A stretch of DNA of 6,154 bases from Candidatus Rokuibacteriota bacterium (GTDB taxonomy: Bacteria; Methylomirabilota; Methylomirabilia; Rokubacteriales; CSP1-6), in contig QHRS01000211.1 of the NCBI GenBank assembly GCA_003221435.1, positions 3,685 to 9,838 on the forward strand. Reading direction: 5' to 3'. How positions within the stretch are numbered: the first letter of the stretch is position 1; each line of letters starts with the position of its first letter. Of this stretch, positions 1-5,490 are shown piece by piece. The translations under genes were made by a program, and so were the position numbers. The notes below the pieces were generated by a model that worked only from the letters and a program-made list of their open reading frames with translations, was not told where the DNA came from and did no database searches.

Positions 1-1146
1 AACGACGAGGGTGACAGCACGCGGTGCCCCACCTTCGTGCAGGCTGAGGAACTCCTCCCCGCTCGTCGCGGCGACCGACGCTTGCTTCGCCACCGTGGCG
101 CCAACGACCTGGTAGGGACGCATCATCTCGTTGTCCTCGTGCTCGGAGATATGGCAGTACGGATCGCCGCCGGGAAATGGCGTCGCGGCATCGTTGGTGA
201 GCACGAACCGTGATCCGACCGGCAGGCCCGTGAAGTCCACGATCACGTCCGCGCGCTCCGCGGGCGCGACCAGCAGAGCATGATTCCGACGTCCGGGTCC
301 GCCGGCGATCCACACGGCCTTGCGAAGCAATCCGCCGTCCGTCCCGATCTGGCGGATGGTCGGACCCTCGGACCAGGCGGGGTCCTCCGTCGCGACACCG
401 AGACGATAGAACCGCGACCCCGATGCGTTGACGACCCGGAAGCGATACCGGCGGGGCTCGACGTCGAGGTGCGGCCACGCCGTTCCGTTCACGCAGATCA
501 CATTGCCGAAGAACTCGGGCTGCCACTGGGGATGGTCGGGATTGACGCCGGTGGTGGGGTAGGCCAGCGATCCGTCGGCGTGGAACATCCGGTCCTGAAG
601 GATCAACGGGATCTCATAGCGCCCGGACGGCAGCGTCCGCGGGTCGTTGGCCGGGTCGCGCAGGATGTAGAGTCCCGCCAGCCCGGCGTAGATGTTGAGC
701 CGCATGAAGCCCAGCGCGTGATCGTGATACCAGAGCAGCGTCGATCGCTGCTCGTTCTCGTAGTGATAGGTCTCTTTCTCCCAGGTGGGTCCCTTTTCCG
801 CGAACTCCGCCGTGAACCACGACTCCGGAAATCCGTCGCTGCCCGGTTCGGTCTCCGCCCCGTGGAGATGGACGACGGTGGGGATCCCCCGCGCCGGGTG
901 CGCCATGTGGAGCGACGTGTCGACCGAGGCGGCGAGCAGATGCCGATCGGGAAGGTGGTTGCTCCAGCGCACGTCGATCGGATACCCGCGCACGGCCTCG
1001 ATCGTGGGGCCGGGTGTGGTGGCCGTGGCCTGCGACGCACCGTAGGCCCAGACCGTCGCCATCGGGAGTTGCGAGTGGAACCGATGCTCGACCTGCCACA
1101 TGCCGACCTCGTAGTGACCGGGCGACGACGGCGCCAGCACCGGCAC
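1..1146 (-). CDS. Multicopper oxidase, CotA/bilirubin-oxidase type (3' end off the window)
   Basis: Copper-dependent oxidase that would couple oxidation of phenols, bilirubin-like compounds or metal ions to reduction of O2 to water. The frame is open from 1239 to the left edge. Counting from the ATG at 1101, cupredoxin domain 1 holds the two N-terminal copper motifs: HLHG at residues 78-81 (about 859-870) and WYHDH at 124-128 (about 718-732). Domain 2 follows, with family-typical VEPRRYRFRVVNAS, IGTDGGLL and LLVAPAERADVIVDF. The start is uncertain. The ATG at 1101 has GAGG five bases upstream, but residues before it (VLAPSSPGHYEVG) still align with the family, so I extend to the GTG at 1146; no stronger start exists before the TGA at 1240-1242. 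No clear signal peptide is visible. Oddly, right after domain 2 (121-159) comes the motif YCHISEHEDNEMM, normally at the extreme C-terminus, and the frame continues past it. Domain 3 should lie beyond the window. Family assignment is secure; substrate is unknown. Confidence 0.9.
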   Translation of the reverse strand, partial: MPVLAPSSPGHYEVGMWQVEHRFHSQLPMATVWAYGASQATATTPGPTIEAVRGYPIDVRWSNHLPDRHLLAASVDTSLHMAHPARGIPTVVHLHGAETEPGSDGFPESWFTAEFAEKGPTWEKETYHYENEQRSTLLWYHDHALGFMRLNIYAGLAGLYILRDPANDPRTLPSGRYEIPLILQDRMFHADGSLAYPTTGVNPDHPQWQPEFFGNVICVNGTAWPHLDVEPRRYRFRVVNASGSRFYRLGVATEDPAWSEGPTIRQIGTDGGLLRKAVWIAGGPGRRNHALLVAPAERADVIVDFTGLPVGSRFVLTNDAATPFPGGDPYCHISEHEDNEMMRPYQVVGATVAKQASVAATSGEEFLSLHEGGAPRAVTLVV

Positions 1147-1310
1147 GCAGGATCTGTTACCGAACCGGAACCGTGCGTGGCGCAGGCACCAGGGAACTCG
1201 TCGCGGCCGCGGCTCGTGCGGCGCTTGAACCCGGACTCTTCATGCGTCCGCGTCGCGCGAGTGCGAGATGACCGTGGGATGCGAGGATAATCCGGGTTGA
1301 CGGCGGCGGA

Positions 1311-1324
1311 CCGCTTGGAAGCGG
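1311..1324. repeat. Short inverted repeat after the NADP-reductase-like gene
   Basis: CCGCTTGGAAGCGG is a perfect inverted repeat that can fold as a 5-bp stem (CCGCT/AGCGG) with a TGGA loop. It begins 13 bases beyond the minus-strand stop of the reductase-like gene, where a transcription terminator would sit. No T-run follows on the minus strand, so it is at best a weak or factor-assisted terminator; chance is possible. Confidence 0.3.
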
Positions 1325-1337
1325 GGTGTGGGGTTCG

Positions 1338-1982
1338 CTACTTCGCGAGCCACTCGAAGCGGTACGCGACCTCTGGACCACGATCACCCTCGTACGCGAG
1401 TCGTGCGACGAGCAGAGAGAACGGCTCCGTGTATCGAGCGATCCGCAGCGGGCCGACGTCTACGGGATCGAAGCCGACATCGCGGATCAAGCCAGCAGCG
1501 ACTTCCTTGGCGTCTTGGTCATCGCCGCAGTACACGAGGGAGGGTCGCCTAGCCTTGCGCTTGGCCTCGAACACGCCGAACAGCACTTCGCTGGGCACGG
1601 TGCTGAAGGCGGCGACGACGCGAGCCCGACGAACCTTCTTCGCAAGCGTCTCCGCGCCGGAAGTCGTGTGCGCAAGGACAAGGTCGGTGTCGTTCGCGTT
1701 CATGGGGAGCGAGCAGCTCACGATGACTCTGCCCGCCAGGTCACCTGCCTGTTTCAGCACGTCTTCGAGGCGCGACCAGTGTACGGCCAGTAAGAGCACG
1801 TCAGAGTCACGGGTAGCCTCACCCGGTGTGCCAGCCCGTGCGGCTCCCTTTGCCTCGCGTGCGAGCCTCTTCAGCTTCCGCTCGCTCCGCGCGTAGCTGA
1901 ACACGACTTCGTGTCCAGCGCGCGCGAAGAGCGTCCCGAGCTTGCCGCCCATCAATCCGGACCCGAGAATGCCGATTCGCAT
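1338..1982 (-). CDS. NADPH-dependent F420-reductase-like Rossmann-fold oxidoreductase
   Basis: 214-residue protein of the F420-dependent NADP oxidoreductase superfamily (F420_oxidored fold), a normal length for the family. The N-terminal dinucleotide-binding loop is GSGLMG at residues 7-12 after the first beta strand. The end of strand 2 reads SYARSERK (29-36), where Arg32, Ser33 and Arg35 replace the acidic residue of NAD-specific enzymes, which suggests NADPH. A segment around residues 58-70 (DSDVLLLAVHW) is the typical strand-4 region. The ATG at 1982 is preceded by GAGGG nine bases upstream. It lies 79 bases after the alcohol dehydrogenase stop, same strand, so probable co-transcription. 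Many members of this fold do not use F420, and nothing here proves F420 use; the physiological substrate cannot be read from sequence. The family call is firm, the reaction is not. Confidence 0.88.
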   Translation of the reverse strand: MRIGILGSGLMGGKLGTLFARAGHEVVFSYARSERKLKRLAREAKGAARAGTPGEATRDSDVLLLAVHWSRLEDVLKQAGDLAGRVIVSCSLPMNANDTDLVLAHTTSGAETLAKKVRRARVVAAFSTVPSEVLFGVFEAKRKARRPSLVYCGDDQDAKEVAAGLIRDVGFDPVDVGPLRIARYTEPFSLLVARLAYEGDRGPEVAYRFEWLAK

Positions 1983-1994
1983 GCTGCTTCACCC

Positions 1995-2051
1995 TCAGTG
2001 CGTCAGCTGCGTCCGTGCATTCAGAATACCGCGCGCAAACCGCTCGTTCAT
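1995..2051 (-). other. 18-codon open frame between dehydrogenase and reductase-like gene
   Basis: The 79-base spacer contains the frame MNERFARGILNARTQLTH, whose TGA overlaps the TGAGGG ribosome binding site of the next gene. The site before its own ATG (GGCGG) is poor. It could be a coupling leader, a gene remnant (the frame stays open upstream into the end of the dehydrogenase gene) or chance. I do not recognise it. Confidence 0.2.
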
Positions 2052-2061
2052 GTGCCGCCAT

Positions 2062-3096
2062 TCAAGGCTTGACCATGACCTTGATCGACTCGCGCTCGTT
2101 CATCGCCCGGTAGCCGTCGGGAACCTCGTCGAGGCTGATGACCCGGTCGAAGACGTGGCCGGGTTCGATCCTGCCCTTGAGGACATCCGGGAGCAGCTCC
2201 CCGATGTACGCGCGAACAGGGGCGGGGCCGCCGCTGACCGTGACGTTGTTGTAGAACGCCGGTTCCGAGGCGGGGATCGCCTCGTAGTGGGGGACACCGA
2301 CGCGGCCCACGGCGCCGCCTGGACGGGCAATGGCGATCGCGGTGCGCATGGCCTGGTCGGTGCCGACGCACTCGAGGACGGAGTGGACGCCAGAGCCGCC
2401 GGTCAGCTCGCGCACGCGCTCGACCGCTTCCTCGCCGCGCTCGCTCACGACGTCCGTTACGCCGAACTCTTTCGCCAGCGCGATCCGGTCGGGATGGCGA
2501 CCCAAGATGATGATCTGCTCGGCGCCGAGGCGCTTGGCGGCGATCACGCCGCACAGGCCCACGGCGCCGTCGCCGACGACGGCCACCCTCTTGCCAGGGC
2601 CGGCCTTTGCGGTGACCGCCGCATGGTGGCCCGTCCCCATCACGTCCGAGAGTGTGAGCAGCGACGGCATCAGCGCCTCTTCTGCGCCGACCGGCAGGAC
2701 GACGAGCGTTCCGTCTGCCTGGGGGACGCGCACCGCTTCGGCCTGTGCTCCGGCGACCTCGGCCGTGCCGAAGAATCCTCCGTGGATGCACGAGGTGTGC
2801 AGGCCCTCGTGGCAGAAGACGCAGGTGCCGTCGGAGTAAGCGAACGGCATGACGACGACGTCGCCGACCTTAAGGGTGCGGACATCGGCGCCGACTGCCT
2901 CGACGACGCCGATCGCCTCGTGCCCCATCCGGCGGCCGGTCTCGACCGGCTCCATCAGGTTGTACGGCCACAGATCGCTGCCGCAGATGCACGCGCGGCT
3001 GACGGCAACGAGCGCGTCGGTCGGCTGGATCAGGCGAGCGTCGGGGACGCTCTCGATGCGAACGTCCCCGGCGCCGTACAGGACGGCGGCACGCAT
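2062..3096 (-). CDS. Zinc-dependent medium-chain alcohol dehydrogenase
   Basis: 344-residue cytosolic NAD(P)-dependent alcohol/aldehyde oxidoreductase of the medium-chain dehydrogenase family, full length. The GroES-like catalytic domain carries the zinc-site residues Cys38 (CICGSDLW), His59-Glu60 (GHE) and probably Asp151, the arrangement of bacterial secondary alcohol dehydrogenases. The structural-zinc lobe reads DGTCVFCHEGLHTSC (89-103): Cys92, Cys95 and Cys103 are present but the usual first Cys is Asp89. The Rossmann loop is GDGAVG at 175-180. Arg200 after strand 2 (GRHPDR) stands where NAD-specific enzymes have Asp, which suggests NADP(H). ATG at 3096 has GAGG nine bases upstream. Transcribed after the cupin and before the reductase-like gene, so probably one operon. 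Its ribosome binding site lies inside the end of a 14-codon ORF that stops six bases before this ATG, which would allow translational coupling. The alcohol substrate is not predictable. Confidence 0.93.
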   Translation of the reverse strand: MRAAVLYGAGDVRIESVPDARLIQPTDALVAVSRACICGSDLWPYNLMEPVETGRRMGHEAIGVVEAVGADVRTLKVGDVVVMPFAYSDGTCVFCHEGLHTSCIHGGFFGTAEVAGAQAEAVRVPQADGTLVVLPVGAEEALMPSLLTLSDVMGTGHHAAVTAKAGPGKRVAVVGDGAVGLCGVIAAKRLGAEQIIILGRHPDRIALAKEFGVTDVVSERGEEAVERVRELTGGSGVHSVLECVGTDQAMRTAIAIARPGGAVGRVGVPHYEAIPASEPAFYNNVTVSGGPAPVRAYIGELLPDVLKGRIEPGHVFDRVISLDEVPDGYRAMNERESIKVMVKP

Positions 3097-3102
3097 CGCG
3101 AT

Positions 3103-3147
3103 CTACCTCGCCCTTCCGGGCAAGAGCTTCACGATGACATGAAGCAT
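3103..3147 (-). pseudogene. Remnant N-terminus of a tautomerase-family protein (14 codons)
   Basis: The frame reads MLHVIVKLLPGRAR then TAG. AGAGGAGAG lies immediately upstream, with GGAG about seven bases before the ATG, an unusually good ribosome binding site for such a short frame. It starts 12 bases after the cupin stop. The peptide resembles the opening of 4-oxalocrotonate-type tautomerases (typically MPHVIVKLxPGRSE...), which are about 60-130 residues and use Pro2, exposed after Met removal, as catalytic base. Here codon 2 is CTT (Leu) instead of CCN (Pro), a single-base difference from CCT. The rest of the gene is absent; the dehydrogenase ATG follows six bases after the stop. I read it as the stump of a deleted operon gene. 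A small translated leader that couples cupin and dehydrogenase translation is the alternative. The family assignment rests on 14 residues recalled from memory, so it is moderate. Confidence 0.5.
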
Positions 3148-3159
3148 AGTTCTCTCCTC

Positions 3160-3570
3160 TTATTCTGCCTTTGATCCGCCCCGGTATTGTTCGTCGCTCA
3201 CCTTTTCCATCCAATCCACCGACGTGCCATCGAGCCACTCCTGAATGGCGATGTGAGTCATGGCGGTCGTTGCTGTGGCGCCGTGCCAATGCTTCTCACC
3301 CGGCGGGAACCAGATCACATCACCGGGCTGAATCGTCTCGATCGGCCCGCCCCAACGCTGCGCGAGGCCGCAGCCGGCCGTCACGATGAGGGTCTGGCCA
3401 AGCGGGTGCGTGTGCCATGCTGTCCGGGCGCCGGGTTCGAAAGTCACACCGGCGCCGGCCACGCGCGCCGGATCGGGGGCCTGGAAAAGAGGGTCAATGC
3501 GCACTGTACCGGTAAAGTACGCTTCCGGTCCTTTGCCGGATGGTTGTGAGCCACTCCTCTTGATGTCCAT
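3160..3570 (-). CDS. Small cupin, (R)-hydroxynitrile-lyase-like (GtHNL type)
   Basis: 136-residue single-domain cupin, full length. The metal site is complete: His53, His55 and Gln59 in TAWHTHPLGQT and His94 in GEKHWHG. These residues and positions match the manganese-dependent hydroxynitrile lyase of Granulicella tundricola as I remember it, as do active-site Ala40, Val42 and Gln110. The family shows cyanohydrin-cleaving (R)-mandelonitrile lyase activity in vitro; the natural role is unclear, and related small cupins are fused or linked to carboxymuconolactone decarboxylases. The ATG at 3570 has GGAGG nine bases upstream, a strong site. No signal peptide, so cytosolic. It is the first gene of the minus-strand operon and is divergent from a LysR regulator across 105 bases, the classic regulator/target arrangement. 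Cupin and metal site are certain; lyase activity is inferred from similarity. Confidence 0.92.
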   Translation of the reverse strand: MDIKRSGSQPSGKGPEAYFTGTVRIDPLFQAPDPARVAGAGVTFEPGARTAWHTHPLGQTLIVTAGCGLAQRWGGPIETIQPGDVIWFPPGEKHWHGATATTAMTHIAIQEWLDGTSVDWMEKVSDEQYRGGSKAE

Positions 3571-3675
3571 TCGGAACTTCCTCCCCCGCGTTGCGGCCCG
3601 ACCAGGGGTCAGATGCTCGGCGGCCCCCCTGGATAGCGGGTGGAATCCGGAAGGGCTTGTGACTAGGATTCAAGA
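3571..3675. promoter_or_regulatory. Divergent control region between cupin operon and LysR gene
   Basis: 105 bases separate the two divergent starts, so both promoters and a LysR operator are expected here. Two dyads are visible. CCAGGGG at 3602-3608 and CCCCTGG at 3626-3632 form a perfect 7-bp inverted repeat with a 17-base spacer. CTTG-N11-CAAG at 3656-3674 overlaps the LysR ribosome binding site (AGGA at 3665-3668) and would suit autorepression. No convincing -35/-10 pair stands out on either strand. The function is inferred from gene arrangement. Confidence 0.45.
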
Positions 3676-4541
3676 ATGGTGCGCGACGAGCTCAGTGCTT
3701 TATCCGCGTTCCTTGCCGTGGCGGAGGAACGGAGCTTCACGCGGGCGGCGAAACACCTGGACGTTTCGACTTCTGCGTTGAGCCACGCGATTCGGAGGTT
3801 GGAAGAACGGATCGGCGTACGCCTGCTCGCACGAACAACGCGGAGCGTTACCCCGACAGATGCCGGCGAACAGCTCATCGCGCATCTTCGCCCGGCTCTC
3901 GGTGACATTCGGGGAGCTGTGGACCAGGTTTCCGCGCTTCGCGACCGGCCCGCCGGCCGTGTGCGCCTGCTGGTCCCGCGGCTTGCGGTGATGACGGTGC
4001 TCGCACCGAAGCTGGGGCACTTCGCGCGCGAGTATCCGGACGTCGTGCTCGACGTCACGACCGACGACAGCCGCGTCGACCTCGTCGCTGCGGGCTTCGA
4101 CGCGGGTATTCACTTCGGGGAGTTCATTGAGCAGGACATGGTTGCGGTTCGCGTGTCCAAGGACCTTCGGCCAGCGATCGTGGCTTCGCCGGGCTATTTC
4201 GAGTCCCACCCCAAGCCGAAATCGCCGCCTGACCTGCGAGCCCACCGGTGCATTAACTATCGACATGGATCCACCGGCGTTTATCGTTGGGAGTTCGACA
4301 AGGGGCGACGAACGGACCGCTGATCGTCGATGACGTGGAGGTCATGATCCGTGCAGCGATCGATGGCGTGGGTCTGGCGTTTGTGTCGGAGGAGCGTGTG
4401 GCGCAACAGCTCGCGAGTGGGGCACTCGCGCGGGTGCTCGATGATTGGTGCCCGCCGTTCCCCGGCTTCTTCCTCTACTACCCGAGTCGGCGGCAGCAGC
4501 CCGCCGCGCTCTCGGCTCTCATCGAGACCCTTCGTCTGTAG
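3676..4541 (+). pseudogene. LysR-family transcriptional regulator, frameshifted in the effector domain
   Basis: A LysR regulator of the CrgA/PP2 type split in two frames. The first frame (3676-4323) gives the N-terminal winged helix-turn-helix (residues 1-60, with FTRAAKHLDVSTSALSHAIRRLE), the linker helix and the first half of the substrate-binding domain, then stops at TGA 4321-4323. The second frame carries on from about 4306 to 4541 with the expected second half (GPLIVDDVEVMIRAAIDGVGLAFV to a normal C-terminus ending ETLRL). Between WEF and GPLIV only 17 bases remain, whereas relatives have about 12 residues (36 bases), so roughly 19 bases are missing; this looks like a deletion rather than a one-base read error. 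The first-frame product would be 215 residues with an intact DNA-binding domain but no complete effector pocket. Start ATG 3676 has AGGA seven bases upstream. The original target is presumably the divergent cupin operon. Confidence 0.85.
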
Positions 4542-4559
4542 CTGTGTTGAAGGCGGGAA

Positions 4560-5057
4560 CCACTTTCGGCGGTGTCGCGGGCGCCTCTCGCGAAGCTGCT
4601 TGAGTACAAGCGGCGTATGGGGTGGACGTTTCCCTGGGCGTCCTCGCTCGGCAGCGACTTCAACTTCGACTTCAACGCCTCGTTCACCGAGGAGCAACAG
4701 CGCGAGGGAGGTATCGAATACAACTACCGGAGCGAGGCGGCGGCACGTGAGCCGCTCGCAGGGAAGACCGTTCGAGAGTGGCAGTTGCGCGGCGGCCAGG
4801 GGCCCGTCGCGGAGATCGCGGCCATGACCGGAACCGACGTGGCCACGTACACGCGCGAGAGGCCGGGCAGGAGCGCATTCGCGCTCGAGGACGGCGTCGT
4901 CTACCACACCTATTCCACCTATGCGCGCGGACTGGACGGCCTCTGGGGCATGTACCAGTGGCTTGACCGCGCACCCAAGGGGCGCAACGAGACGGGCGTC
5001 TGGTGGCGCCGCCACGACGAGTACCTATCCTCGCCTCTGGCGCGGCGAGCCCTGTGA
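4560..5057 (+). pseudogene. DUF899 (thioredoxin-like) gene, N-terminus deleted
   Basis: The frame matches the C-terminal two thirds of DUF899 proteins: SRAPLAKLLEYKRRMGW, WASSLGSDFNFDF, VYHTYSTYARG, MYQWLDRAPKGR and a terminal WWRRHDEY. Full-length members have about 230-260 residues and begin with about 100 more, including the thioredoxin-like GCPGC-type cysteine motif, all absent here. The only usable start is a GTG at 4572 without a good ribosome binding site; homology seems to begin about four codons earlier, near 4560, and an in-frame TGA stands at 4548-4550. The coding remnant begins only about 20-30 bases after the end of the LysR gene, so a deletion probably removed the 5' part and the intergenic region. 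If translated from the GTG it would give 161 residues with no cysteine. The function of the intact family is poorly known; a redox role is inferred from its fold. Confidence 0.75.
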
Positions 5058-5340
5058 CGGGAGCGCAGTACACTGTCGGCGGAAAGAAGGCGACGTCAGG
5101 TTCCGCCGCCGCACGGATCATGGCAATCGCCTCCTGCGGATACCGCGCGCAAATGCCCCCGTTACGCCCGTGCAGAATGCATGTTCGCGAAGCCGGCAAC
5201 GGGCGTATTGGGAGCCCGACCTGTGGAACGAAGCCCGCGACCGACCTGGACCCCGAAGCACACCATGTACCGGACCGACTGCGTCTTCGGCCGGGTCGAG
5301 GACGCCCCGCCCGCAAGTGCGGAACCACCCGGCACCTGGC

Positions 5341-5363
5341 GGCGGGCCCGAGAACGGGTCGCC
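5341..5363. repeat. GC-rich hairpin with bulged G
   Basis: GGCG (5341-5344) pairs with CGCC (5360-5363), and GCCCG (5346-5350) pairs with CGGGT (5355-5359, one G-T pair) around an AGAA loop, with G5345 bulged. No T-run follows on either strand, so it is not a classic intrinsic terminator. Confidence 0.3.
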
Positions 5364-5420
5364 GGGGCGGGCCGGCCCCCACGCTCCCCCTCACGGATCG
5401 TCATGACGCCGAGCAAGTTG

Positions 5421-5438
5421 CGGATGCGCTGGCATCCG
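5421..5438. repeat. Perfect 7-bp hairpin upstream of the GAF-GGDEF gene
   Basis: CGGATGC and GCATCCG flank a GCTG loop, 52 bases before the GAF-GGDEF ATG. No T-run follows on the plus strand. It could be a leader structure, a protein-binding dyad, or chance. Confidence 0.35.
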
Positions 5439-5490
5439 GATTGCCTGAGCCATTGAGGCGTTCATTCAACGAAAGATGGAGGCTCACGGC

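Larger units (their letters stand above)
5058..5490. other. 433-base stretch without a convincing gene
   Basis: Between the DUF899 remnant and the GAF-GGDEF start no frame on either strand reads like a known protein; long frames here are arginine/proline-rich, as expected for noncoding GC-rich DNA. It holds two hairpin-forming sequences (5341-5363 and 5421-5438), a 10-bp palindrome GGGCCGGCCC at 5369-5378, and a minus-strand ATG at 5121 preceded by AGGAGG (5130-5135). The promoter of the GAF-GGDEF gene should lie in its right part, but I cannot point to one. Confidence 0.5.

Noticed and set aside
280..1290. 336-codon plus-strand open frame
   Set aside because: It lies antisense to the multicopper oxidase, is rich in Arg, Pro and Gly and has no recognisable motif; a GC-rich shadow frame.
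1819..2061. Minus-strand ATG overlapping the dehydrogenase stop (TGAATG), 80 codons
   Set aside because: Coupling-like overlap, but most of it is out of phase inside the reductase-like gene and reads as Arg-rich shadow sequence.
1942..3174. 410-codon plus-strand open frame, longest in the window
   Set aside because: Antisense to the alcohol dehydrogenase, whose minus-strand product has all family motifs; the plus frame reads as low-complexity Asp/Ala/Arg sequence.
3664..3669. TAGGAT as a -10 element for the LysR gene
   Set aside because: It overlaps the ribosome binding site and lacks a suitable -35 partner.
2024..5152. Shared 14-mer ATACCGCGCGCAAA near 2024-2037 and 5139-5152
   Set aside because: Flanks do not match, and a GC-rich 14-mer repeat in 6 kb is within reach of chance; no mobile-element ends seen.
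5369..5378. Palindrome GGGCCGGCCC
   Set aside because: A GC-only palindrome in GC-rich noncoding DNA is expected by chance.
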